From Rosellinia necatrix (Eukaryota; Ascomycota; Sordariomycetes; Xylariales; Xylariaceae), in NCBI GenBank assembly GCA_021209875.1, contig JAGYVD010000006.1:434001-498000 (forward strand): a DNA stretch of 64,000 nt. Reading direction: 5' to 3'. Within the stretch, counting starts at the first letter, position 1; each line of letters starts with the position of its first letter. Shown in pieces: positions 35,809 through 47,271 of this stretch. The notes below the pieces were generated by a model. That model ran no database searches, was not told the DNA's origin, and saw only the letters and a list, made by a program, of their open reading frames with translations. Position numbers and translations under genes: made by a program.

Positions 35809-36064
35809 TGTTAGAGTGGGCAAGGGGTGCCAGGCTTGGCACCACCACTTGCCCCACTGTAAGATTAGATAAGGTGGCCCAGGCCACCTGGGCTAGCCCA
35901 CTTGGGCTAGGCCCACCCACCTACCTGTACTAGTAGGTGGAATTCTAGGACTGCACCTAGAATTCCACCATCTTGATCACCTACACACATACAACACCAC
36001 AATACAGACCAGTATACTGCAAATACAGCTATTTACAGCTTCATACCCCTGACCAGACTTATCA
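35809..36064 (+). repeat. 256-bp LTR (TG...CA), copy A, GC-normal island in AT-rich DNA
   Basis: Begins TGTTAGAGTGGGC and ends GACTTATCA; the inverted copy is at 54996-55251. It holds several hairpins: GGTGGCC-CA-GGCCACC, TGGGCTAGCCCA, and a 14-bp arm pair around GGTGGAATTCTAGG. No flanking target duplication is seen (ACTAG left, AAATA right), so it may be one LTR of a larger degraded element or a rearranged copy. Confidence 0.8.
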
Positions 36065-36966
36065 AAATAGTTTATATATAATTTTAACTTATTTTTAAAT
36101 AAAAATATATAGTTTTAAATAAAAAACTAATTATATTATAATTATAATATTTAAAGTTTTAAGCTAATAAAATTAAAAAAGCTATATTAGCTGTTTAGCT
36201 AGCTGTTTTATAATTATTTTTATAGTTTTTAGCTATAAAAATACTAGTTAAGCTATAAAAAGTTATTTATTAGCAAAAAGAATTATTAAATTATTAATTA
36301 AATAGTTTTTATATAAAATTAATATAAAACTATTTAAACTATAATATTTAAATAATTTAATAAGTTTATAAAGTTTAGCTTATATATATTTTTAACTTTT
36401 TATTATATATAAATTATTTATAATTATATTTTAAACTATAATAATTTTAATAATAAACAAGCTGTTAAAAAACTAGTTAGTTTTAATATATATTATATTA
36501 ATTAGTTAATATTAAATTATTTAATAAATCATAAAAGTTTTAAAATTAAAAAATAAGTTTTATTAATTAAAAACAAAATAATAAATTAATTATTAAAGCT
36601 TAAGCTGTTTAAAAATATTTTGTTAGTTATAAAAAAAAACATATATTTATAAATTAATATAACTTTTAAAAAACATAAAATTTTATATAAAGCAGCGCTA
36701 TTAAAAAATAATAAATTAAAATATTATAAATTAATTAATATATAAAACAACAGATTTATATAACTTATTTATATAATTATAATATTAAAATTATAAAATA
36801 AACATTATTATAGCTATAAAATATAATAAAACTAATTAAAAACAGTTTAAAAATATTAATTAATATAAAAACAGCTAAAAACACAGTTAAAATTAATATT
36901 ATAGTTAAAACAGTAGTAAAAGTTAAAAAAGCTAGAATTAATTAAAAAAATAGCTATATTATTAGC

Positions 36967-37134
36967 ATTATTAATAGTTTAATAAATCTGCTGTTTTAAA
37001 GCTGGATATACTTTTTTATATAATTTATGAGTAAAAATACAAGCAGGGATAATTATACAGACCCTGGCTATTACCCTGGCTAACACCCTTGTTTTGTACC
37101 CAAGCTAACATTCCTAATCCTGGAATAGGTGTAG
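36967..37134 (-). repeat. Right terminal inverted repeat
   Basis: Inverted partner of 32052-32219, ending with GGAATAGGTGTAG. Confidence 0.88.
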
Positions 37135-37474
37135 GTAGGTAGGTACCTAGAGGTCGATACCTAGAGGTCGAAGAGCAAGGGAGGGCTTCGCTGGAAGGCA
37201 CCGTGTAAGACGACTGCCACCAACAGCTGTACCAACAGCTGTACCTTTCCATTCCCCATTTTCAACCCCGGTAATCCAGGACACGCTACCCAGCCTAGGT
37301 TAGGCAACACCTATTACTATGTAGGTACTTGTAAGTGCACACCGCACCGCGTACTGGTACCTACTGCACTGCGTGCGTCGTCATTGAAGTTGTGGAACCG
37401 AGCGCTGCAGAACCCGAAGGTTGCAAACAATCACAGCATGACAGTGCGATTCCATTTCATTATTGAGTACAAGA
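37135..37474. other. Spacer between transposon and glycerate kinase gene
   Basis: Contains GGTAGGTAGG words and a duplicated ATACCTAGAGGTCGA-type motif near 37144-37170. No gene seen. Confidence 0.5.
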
Positions 37475-38443
37475 CTACAGTTCTGTGACTGAGGCCACCT
37501 GGCGAATATCACCGAGCTTTATTCTTATCTGTGTCTTTCGCCCAGTTGCACCTTTGCTCGGGGCAAATGCCTCTCTCTGTAGCCTCTCTAGATAGAGCTC
37601 ATAAGCCGGCATGTAGACTTGCACGAAGGCTATGACCTCGTCGTTGGTCTGCCCCTCTCCCTTCGCTGCTCTCAGCGCCTCTTCCTGTTGGATTCGCCAT
37701 CGATAGACATTCGCAAGCCGTTCCGTGTCAAGATGCACGAGGAAGTCGAAATGGTCTGGCCCCAGAAAGGTCGCATTGTACCTCCTGAGGTTCTCATTCA
37801 ACGCCCTGATGTTGTGAAGAGGGTGTGTACGGAGCATCGACGTGGAAGCCCCCTTAGCGTCGCTTTCCACAAGTGCCGAAGCCCTTGCCGCAGACCATTT
37901 AGCTTCCAACTCGTCCTCTGACAGCGACTGGAATCCCACGCACCACCCTTCGAGGATCAGGATGTCTACAGGCGGCTCGGCAGTCACCCTCTCCCATTCG
38001 CTCTGAGGCACGCGGTCGCCTTCTCCCTTGAATCGGCCTTTGTCGAATCTCGGCAGGGCAACCTCCTCGCCCCGGCGAAGTTTTCCGAACACCTGTTGTG
38101 CCAAGACCTCGTCGTGGGTTCCAGGCTGTCCTCTGTTGCGAAAAAGGCTGTTTTCTGGATTGGACTCCCGTAATCTGACGAGCTCCTCGTGTGTGTGGTA
38201 GAGATCGTCCAGCGAGAGCACCACCGTCTTGAAATGATGGCCATCATTCAACGCTTGGGATAAGCTCCGCGCCCAAGTAGACTTGCCCGAGCCTTGGACC
38301 CCGGAGAGACCAAGGACGAAAAGCTTCCGTTTCCCATCGCCACTCAACGCGCTTTCTCTGTGGGCTTGGATGCTCGGTAGCAGCAGTGATAATGTTTGCT
38401 GGATTGCCGTTTCATCGATCGCCATTTTCTGAGAAGTCGTCAC
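37475..38443 (-). CDS. D-glycerate 3-kinase (P-loop kinase; yeast Tda10-like)
   Basis: 322 aa, no intron. Phosphorylates D-glycerate with ATP to 3-phosphoglycerate. Walker A is GLSGVQGSGKST (P-loop at residues 48-56), followed by VVLSLDDLYHT, LPRFDKGRFKGEGDR, and the Walker-B-like VDILILEGWCVGF. NENLRRYNATFLGPDHFDFLVHL and the VYMPAYELYLERL region are typical of the fungal/plant GLYK-type family. A second Met at residue 7 is an alternative start. It is divergently transcribed from a tartrate-dehydrogenase-type gene 393 bp away, which fits a shared glycerate pathway. The 3' end lies 340 bp from the transposon border. Confidence 0.9.
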   Translation of the reverse strand: MTTSQKMAIDETAIQQTLSLLLPSIQAHRESALSGDGKRKLFVLGLSGVQGSGKSTWARSLSQALNDGHHFKTVVLSLDDLYHTHEELVRLRESNPENSLFRNRGQPGTHDEVLAQQVFGKLRRGEEVALPRFDKGRFKGEGDRVPQSEWERVTAEPPVDILILEGWCVGFQSLSEDELEAKWSAARASALVESDAKGASTSMLRTHPLHNIRALNENLRRYNATFLGPDHFDFLVHLDTERLANVYRWRIQQEEALRAAKGEGQTNDEVIAFVQVYMPAYELYLERLQREAFAPSKGATGRKTQIRIKLGDIRQVASVTEL

Positions 38444-38836
38444 ACGGGAGGCCGATGATTTCCTGCGCGTCGAACACTGTAAAACACCGGTATATTTGGC
38501 ATGTATTAATGAGGTAATCCCATGAAACTCTCGCTTAGCACTAAGATTCTACCGCCACATTGGCATTCACTCAGTCTGCCGAGGGTGTTCCGCCCGCCTG
38601 GGCCGGAAAAATACAACCCCGTGAGCGGGGGGCGGACAATGTCAAGTGCGGCACCGCATTGGCTGCGTCAAGGAGCAGCACGACTTTCCTGAGCGCCTTC
38701 CCCCCCCCTCCCCCATAACCGGCTCGGTTTGGTGGGAGGATGTAGTATAATTAACGATGTATTACATCTGGGATTCTACCTAGTCACATTCAGACATTTT
38801 CCGATAAGCAGCACAACATCTTATACAGCAGCAATC
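38444..38836. promoter_or_regulatory. Shared divergent promoter of glycerate kinase and tartrate-dehydrogenase-type genes
   Basis: 393 bp between two divergent start codons. Two CCAAT-box cores on the opposite strand (ATTGG at 38559 and 38658) and a symmetric TTCCG-N11-CGGAA (38588-38608) lie inside. CCG/CGG half-sites of this kind are the usual targets of Zn2Cys6 dimers, and two Zn2Cys6 genes lie nearby. Binding is inferred, not shown. Confidence 0.5.
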
Positions 38837-40010
38837 ATGTCACCGTCAGCGATCACCACACCCAAATCCTACAGCATTGCCTCCATCCCGGCCGATGGCA
38901 TTGGCCCAGAGGTGATAAGCGCATCGATAGAAGTCCTCAAGGTCCTAACCGAGACCCTGGGGTCTTTCGACCTCGACTTCACACACTACGACTGGAGCTC
39001 GGAGACTTACAAGAGGACGGGGAAGTACATCCCGGATGGCGGGCTCGACCAGCTTCAAAAGCACGACGCCATCCTCTTCGGCGCTGTGGGCGCCCCAGGT
39101 ATGTCGGGTCTGATGCACACGAAGGGCAACGGCGGGCCGCTAACGAGATACACAAGACGTCCCGGACCACATCTCGCTGTGGGGGCTGCGGCTGGCGATC
39201 TGCCAGCCGTTCCAGCAGTACGCCAACGTGCGGCCGACCAAGGTGTTCCGCGGGACCAAGTCGCCGCTGGCGGGCTGCCAGACGGGAGACCTGGACTGGG
39301 TGATCGTGCGGGAGAACAGCGAGGGGGAGTACGCGGGGCACGGGGGGCGGTCGCACCGCGGGACGGCGTGGGAGTCGGCGACGGAGGTGGCCGTGTTCAC
39401 GCGGCACGCGGTGGAGCGGATCATGCGGTTCGCGTTCGAGACGGCGCGCGCGCGGCCGCGGCGGCGGCTGACGGTCGTGACGAAGAGCAACGCGCAGCGC
39501 AACGGCATGGTGCTCTGGGACGAGGTGGCGGCCGAGGTGGCGCGCGAGTTCCCCGACGTCGCGCACGACAAGATGCTCGTCGACGCCATGACGTGCCGCA
39601 TGGTGCTGCGCCCGGCCTCGCTCGACACCATCGTCGCGACGAACCTGCACGCCGACATCCTCTCGGACCTCGCCGCCGCCCTCGCCGGCTCCATCGGCAT
39701 CGCGCCCACGGCCAACCTCGACCCCACGCGCGCCCGCCCGAGCATGTTCGAGCCCATCCACGGCTCCGCCTTCGACATCACCGGCCTCGGCGTCGCCAAC
39801 CCCGTCGCCTCGTTCTGGTCCGCCGCCGAGATGCTCGCCTGGCTCGGCGAGAAGGACGCCGCCGAGAAGCTGCTGGCGTCCGTCGAGCGCGTGTGCGAGA
39901 ACGGCATCGTCACCGCCGACCTGGGTGGCTCTGCAAAGACGGTCGACGTGACCGCCGCCGTCATCGACGATATTAGGACTTCTTATGGGAAAGTTGTGAA
40001 ATCGGCCTAA
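38837..40010 (+). CDS. Tartrate dehydrogenase/decarboxylase-type enzyme (TtuC/D-malate dehydrogenase family)
   Basis: Two exons, 38837-39098 and 39157-40010 (58-nt intron with CTAAC branch point), 371 aa; the join gives GAPDVPDHISLWGLRL. It belongs to the isocitrate/isopropylmalate dehydrogenase superfamily: ADGIGPEV start, ENSEGEYAGHGGR, TKSNAQRNGMVLWDEV, and an NLHADILSDLAAAL metal/cofactor segment. The ENSEGEY...HRGT and SNAQR patterns fit TtuC-type enzymes better than Leu2. Members oxidise or decarboxylate tartrate or D-malate with NAD; meso-tartrate decarboxylation yields D-glycerate. The divergent glycerate kinase supports that role. Exon 2 is very GC-rich. Confidence 0.88.
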
Positions 40011-40586
40011 AATAAAAATAAAAAATAAAAAATAAAAAAAGGGCGAAGAGATAATGGGGTGAGAGGGGAGGGGGGGCGAGAATCCCGGATGTTCCTGAAT
40101 CAATTTTCATAGAGGGCTTTTAGATGGGCTAGAGTTGATGCGTGATTGCATTCTTGTGTACTTGTATCTATACGTTCGCTACGATGAACGGGAGACTTAG
40201 CTCATCGATCTATCATTTGAATACGAATGATTTCAATCGATAGCTGACTCTACGAGAACTTGTAACTGCTATATTGATTGGGTGGGAATGGCTCTGCTTC
40301 TTTACCCCCCATGATCGTGTTGTCATGATGCTATGGTACGAAGTAAATCAGGGAGGTAACAGATCGCATTAAATTCGTAATTGAAGAGTGAAAATCGATC
40401 GTGATATCACAGACGAATGCCAATAGCGTTGTACTGGTTTTTCTTCTAATGGCGTTATCTACTACTACTCTACTGTCCAGACCCGACCTGGTATTGATTA
40501 CTTTATTCTCAGCCGTTCCACTAACACGAGTGGGATCTACTGCAATATCCACATGGGTAGTTTTGCACTAATGCAAAGTGAAAGGA
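40011..40586. other. Intergenic region between convergent genes
   Basis: Starts with an AATAAAAA-rich 3' region near 40011-40040. No gene or repeat recognised. Confidence 0.5.
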
Positions 40587-41455
40587 TTAGAAATACATTT
40601 TCTTGTTTGATTCGGCTATATGGCGTGCTCTATCAGAGATGAAAACATCGCCGGCCGAAGATTTGGCCGGCGATGTCAGAGGCCTGGTCCCTGAAGGCAA
40701 CGCAGCCGATCTAGGGAATAAGCCTGGTGGAGATTGGCTACGTCCCATGCTTCTAGATGAAGTTGAGGGCAGCGGAGGTTCAGCGTTGAAGTCGTAGGGA
40801 GTGCCGATGGGGGCATGGTCTGCCGGGGTCGATATGGCGGTGGATGATGAGGGCGTGCCCGCGTGCACCGCCCTCTGCTGTTCCCTGGGTCTCTGGCGAC
40901 TGAGAAACCACGCCCCTGCCTTCGTCCGGTCGGTCAGGGGCGACTCTGCCCACATGCTCATCCATTCGCTCTTGGTCTGATCCCGGGTTGCCCCGAAGGG
41001 ACAGTTCACGGCCGTATTGTAATCCCCGTGCTCAATCCGACCCTCGTGGATCTCTGCGAGGGCAAAATACAACGCCTTCTCCGTCTCGAGCAGACGTGAC
41101 TCGAGGGCGTTTACGAAGCCCGAGGGTAATCCCCTTCGAATATGGATGGTCAACTTAGTAGCGAAAGGCGAAAGAGGGTCCCGAGGGGGAGTAGTCGGAA
41201 GGGCATACCTCCTATGTTGGTCCGGGTACTGACAGGGTTGTTGCGCACTTATGCATTGCGTGCAGCCGGGCCTTTTCCAAGTGAGCCTATGCCGCCCGCT
41301 TGACCCACGTCGTGACGGCAGTCAAATGAACATACATACAGGTTTCGATCACACTATCGGGCACGTCGTTAGCGCGGAAACAAGAAAGCTTGATGCTCTG
41401 GGCTGACCCGTTGTTTCTTGGCCCGGCATGCGGCGCACGCGATTGGGGCCAGCAT
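40587..41455 (-). CDS. Short Zn2Cys6 transcription factor with zinc cluster split over three exons
   Basis: Exons on the minus strand: 41455-41408, 41353-41340 (14-nt micro-exon) and 41271-40587, giving 248 aa. Splicing creates a perfect cluster, CAACRAKKQRC then DRNLPG then CTQC-x6-C (C-x2-C-x6-C-x6-C-x2-C-x6-C), starting seven residues from the Met. Intron A has donor GTCAGC and branch GCTAAC; intron B has donor GTATGT. Residues after the cluster include a short helical segment (FVNALESRLLETEKALYFAL), a plausible dimerisation helix, then a Ser/Pro-rich tail. There is no fungal-TF regulatory domain. The three exons are invisible as one frame; the large one opens with TTG, not ATG. It is a likely regulator of the surrounding block. 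Confidence 0.8.
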
Positions 41456-42743
41456 CGTATCTCCGGCACAGCATAGATACAACCGTAGCACCGAGGTCTT
41501 TCTCGACGGCGGCCGGGCCCTTCGCGCTTGGCTCTTGTCCGGCGGATCTCTGGGGACGACGGCGGCCTAAATGTATTGCGAAGGCAGGCCGCAGGGGTGC
41601 TTGGACATGGGACGCCGAACCCGGACATAGAAAAGACCGGGTGCGCTGAGTCATGTAAGTGGAGAGACACAGCTGGGCTGGGCCCGTAACATCGAGGTTC
41701 GTGTTGGATGGAGTATCGGAAAGGTCCGGTTTGTGGGAATGGTCCCGGCCGCCTCCATGTAAACTGGGTCATGAGAATATCTTTTATGCTGGTAATATAA
41801 CATGGCGTCCAGTCGGAATACTAATGCACCTGGCAGCGCTGTTGTAACCTATCATACCATCCAGACATTTCGCATTTCGCATTTCGCATTTCGTATTTTG
41901 CATTTTGCATCCCACGTCAGATCTGGATGAGGGTTTTTTTGTTTTGTTTTGCTTTGTTTTGTTTTGGCGCAATTATAGATCACACCGATGCGATTGCGCA
42001 TGTATGACTGAACATTCCATTCTATTCACTCAAGAGCAGTGATACGTGGGAGCAGCCAAAAGGATAGATGCTTATGCCCCCAGGGGGCGATGGCGGCATG
42101 CCGATGCCCACTGCCGGGAGAAGGGTAGACTAAATAATAGATGGTTTCCACTGTTCCCAGATTCCGCTAGACATGCAAGCATGACCGTGGCTACCGTGGC
42201 TAACTCCTTAATCCAGACCGAGCCAAGAGCACGGATGATCGGCTGCGGCTCGGAAAAGGTAGCCCGCCCCAGGCTGGACTTTTCCTGTTGCGAGCCTTTC
42301 TTCACACCGTCTACCGTCGAGCTGTTGACATGGACTTGGAGCAAATATCTACAGGTTTTTATTCAATTCTTGAATGTCTTGGTCATTCATGAACCCCATG
42401 TGACCAAGCATCTATTGCGGTGAGCCGCTCTCTGTCATTCACATCTGGACCACCTCATCCGATCCCTCCACCGTCCCCCACGGGGTGTAGGAGCTCGTTC
42501 GTCCGAATCTTGGAGACCCCGGGCGCCTCATCATCCTCGAGGGTGCATGCAAGTGGAACGTTGACATATCCGATATGGCGAGTTACGCGTTAAAGCTATA
42601 CCATGGCTGGGTGCGCGTCTTTTTCTCTCTTTTTTTTTTTTTTTTTTCATATACCTTGATTTCGCCGCCCAATTCAAACCTGACAGCTTCTTCTTCTTCT
42701 ACTGCCTTTTGACCTCTTACCGTTATTCTACAATCCAGTCATC
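41456..42743. other. Intergenic region between divergent Zn2Cys6 and transporter genes
   Basis: Divergent promoter space of ~1.3 kb. It contains CATTTCG-type heptamer repeats near 41868-41908, TTTTG repeats near 41934-41965, and a long poly(T) at 42630-42649 followed by a CTT repeat just before the transporter start. No gene supported. Confidence 0.5.
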
Positions 42744-44356
42744 ATGGCGCCGAAATCCCGATACCTCGGCCTCAGGGGCCATGCGCTTCGGTCAGCACAG
42801 ATCATTGCTGTTGTGGCGCCTGCCTTCACTCTATTCGGATACAACCAAGCGGGCGTCGGTCCTCTGGCAAATTTGGATTCGTGGGGCGAATCATTTCCCC
42901 AGATCAAGACTATCCACGATGGCGGATCGCTAGCGGCTCTTCATAGTACCCGGAAAGGGGCAGTCATCGCCTCGTTCCAAGTCGGTGCTCTGTTTGGCGC
43001 TCTGTCCTGCCTGTTCCTCGGGGACCGCTTTGGCCGAAGGAGAACCATCTTCCTGGCCGCGGTTTTGACGGCTATCGGGTCGATCCTCCAGGGCACGTCA
43101 TTCAACATTATCCAATTTATCGTTGGCCGTGTTATCCTTGGCTTCGGTGTCGGTGAGATCAGTGTCGCTGTACCGGTCTGGCAGTCGGAGTGTTCGTCAG
43201 CCGCGCACCGAGGACGCGATGTCATCGCCGCGGGCATATTCATGTGTCTCGGTTACGCTCTATGCAACTGGCTGGATCTTGCCTTCAGCTTCGTCCCGCA
43301 CTCGAGCCTACAGTGGCGGCTGCCATTGTTGGTGTCGCTCGTGCTATCTGCCACGGTGCTGGCCTCCATCTTCTTCCTCCCGGAATCCCCGCGTTGGCTC
43401 GTCCGCGTGAATCGCAACAGCCTTGCCACCATCAATCTGGCCGCCTTGAAGGGCCTGCCCGAAGACCATGAGGCGGTCCGAACGGAAATCGCCCAGATTG
43501 AATCCGAACTCGAGTTCGCCGCGACACGCAACAACAGCCTAAGCGAGATGTTTTCGAAGGACGACGAGGAGAAGTTGTTTTACCGGTTCTGCCTCTGCTT
43601 CGCGCTCCAGTTCTTCCAGCAGGCATGCGGCGGCACCCTAATCTCCGTTTACGCGTCAACAATCTTTCAGGAAAACCTCGGCTTGGACACGCTCTTGTCG
43701 AGGGTCTTGGCAGCTAGCGCGCTGACGTGGAAATTCCTGTGCTGCTTCCTAGCCTTCTTTGCCATCGATCGCCTCGGGCGCCGGTCCGTCTTCATGATCA
43801 GCGGCGTGGGGATGTCGGTCTCCATGGCCGTGCTCGCTATTAGTACCAGCTTTGGTCAGGGGAACTACTCGGCCTCGATTGCCTCGGTCACGTTCATCTT
43901 CCTCTTTAACGTGTTCTACCCGTTCGGGTTCCTAGGAGGCAATTTCCTGTACTGCACCGAAGTCGCTCCTGCGCGTCTCCGAGTGGCCATGAACTCGATC
44001 TCGACGGCAAATCACTGGCTGTGGAACTTCGCCGTGACAATGGTGACGCCTGTTGCTATCGAAACAATCGGTTATAGATATTACATTATCTACGCCATTA
44101 CTTCGGCACTTATCCCGATTGTTGTATTCTTCTTCTACCCGGAGACGATGAATCGGTATGTTATCCCATGTTCTCATTCGGTCTGTGCTATCTAACTTGG
44201 AATAGGAATTTGGAACTACTCAACAACGTCTTCAAGGATGCTTCGTCGCCCTGGGAAATCGTATCGATGGCGAAAAATCTACCTGAGGGTGAAATAGCAG
44301 ATGATAGCCATCTAGAAAGTGAGAAAACAATTGTTGAGCAAAAGGAACTTGTATAG
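42744..44356 (+). CDS. MFS transporter, sugar-porter family
   Basis: Two exons, 42744-44155 and 44206-44356 (50-nt intron, donor GTATGT), 520 aa. The sequence shows about twelve hydrophobic segments and the sugar-porter signatures GDRFGRRRT (between helices 2 and 3), PESPRWLV (after helix 6), DRLGRRS (between helices 8 and 9) and PETMNR after the last helix; the join completes that last motif. It should import a sugar or related polyol or acid by proton symport at the plasma membrane. Substrate cannot be read from sequence. Its position between glycerate/tartrate genes and a GAPDH paralog suggests a hydroxy-acid or sugar-acid substrate, but that is context only. Confidence 0.92.
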
Positions 44357-45560
44357 GCAGAGTAGCATCCGTCGCCACGACTACCACGTCGTTGTTAAAT
44401 GCTAAAGATCCGATGTTTGTACATTGCAGGGAAACATGATAGGGCATTAAAAGTTTGCTGCGTTTATAAGCTTAAAGCTCGCCCAATGTTAACTATCCCT
44501 TACCCAACCAAGATACTCCGGGGTACCCACATGTTTTGGCGCGGCCCGTTACCCCTGCCAGTAAGATAATAGAAGGCTGGTTAAGTTACCTAGAAGGAGA
44601 AACTCCTAACCAACCCAGCAACTACATATAATTACTGGTAGCCCACAATTTGGTTTCCGAGTCGCGTGGGTAATCGTTACTTAAGTAGTTTTCAGCGAGA
44701 TAAAGGGAGATAGAAGGCCGTGCTAGCATGTATGTCTGTTTAGCACACCCTCGTCTAGCTACCGAATGTCGAGTGGAAGTAGTGATATATAGTATTAGTC
44801 AAGAAGTTAATAGAGTAATATGCATTATTAACTCACATCTAATTAACCTCGCAATGTCCAGGGCGAGTAGACCTGACCCATCAGCTGTTTGCGTGTAGCT
44901 GACCTGCACCTAACCCACCTTGAGTCTTGATTATAAGTGATGTGTTGTAATACACTAGATTAGGATCAGATATCTAAGGCTTCCACTGGGAAGCCAGACT
45001 TCTAATTAGGGCCATTGAAATATTAATGATGGGAATGCCGGGGAGCTTCTTGCCTCTCTGACTGCTCCATTACCCTATTAGTAATTAGGCCCGATAGGCC
45101 GCCTAACAGCATGGCTACAGGCTTTAGTTGACCGTCTATGACTAGATATATTAAGTCCAAATATATAGTTGCTCTAAAATTAGTGCTAAGTTGGGACGCA
45201 GGCGATCTCCCTTCGATCAGGTTGTTGCTTAACGTTCAGCAGCCCACTACATGGCGCTTGACACCACAACACCCGAATAAGCCCGGTCATTGTAAGAAAT
45301 TGTACTCGGTAAGAGTCCCGGACTTGCTAATCCGCGCCGGACAATGTCTTGTCCGTCACTAGTATCCCATGATACCGCCCACGAGGCTCATCAGTCACAC
45401 AGATAATCGGCGAGACAACTATTCACATCGCGAAAATGGGAGATATAACTTCTGCCCGTGAGTATGGACCCTCGCTCCAGTAGGCGCTTCGATCAACGGA
45501 AAGGGCCCAGTTTAAAGGCAAAGTTAGGTTATTTCAAGATATCCTGAAGTAATAAACTCA
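44357..45560. other. 1.2-kb intergenic region
   Basis: No supported gene. Short open frames (e.g. 45138-45362) carry no domain. Contains the 3' region of the transporter and promoter of the GAPDH paralog. Confidence 0.5.
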
Positions 45561-47028
<1,468 letters not shown>

Positions 47029-47271
47029 AAGCTACCAAGTTTCTTTTTTTATCCAAAATATAGACATATAGAAGGATTTCCTTTTTTTTTTGGTTCTTTT
47101 TTTCTTTCTCAATTTCTATCTAGACTAGACAACAATATGGCGGTAGATTCGTTTGACTTTATAACGGGGGCATCGCGATCTTTTCCACATGTGATATAAT
47201 CGGTATTGAGCCGATCTTACACTGCACTATAAATCTAAAGAACGTAGCCCCTAACGGCATGACACTATACG
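47029..47271. terminator. 3' regions of convergent GAPDH paralog and regulator genes
   Basis: About 240 bp with T-rich runs (47042-47110) between two convergent stop codons; likely overlapping 3' untranslated regions. Confidence 0.4.

Larger units (their letters stand above)
32052..37134. mobile_element. 5.1-kb AT-rich transposon with 168-bp terminal inverted repeats, RIP-degraded
   Basis: 32052-32219 and 36967-37134 are inverted copies of equal length with no indels, and the differences I checked are all transitions (C/T or G/A), as expected from RIP. The ends read CTACACCTATTCCAGG; a TA target duplication is possible (TA at 32053 and 37132). Weaker similarity continues further inward. The interior is very AT-rich with no open frames, so the transposase class cannot be told. 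It contains the tandem 1.4-kb repeats and the 256-bp LTR listed separately. Confidence 0.82.

Noticed and set aside
32220..36966. Possible CRISPR-like or satellite array in AT-rich DNA
   Set aside because: The repetition is two long units plus nested LTR, with no short regular repeat-spacer pattern; the genome is eukaryotic.
38979..40103. Long minus-strand frames opposite the tartrate-dehydrogenase-type gene
   Set aside because: Antisense shadows of GC-rich exon 2; no recognisable motif.
41287..41772. 161-aa minus-strand frame upstream of the short Zn2Cys6 gene
   Set aside because: It is out of frame with the zinc-cluster exons, which use a different frame and clear splice sites.
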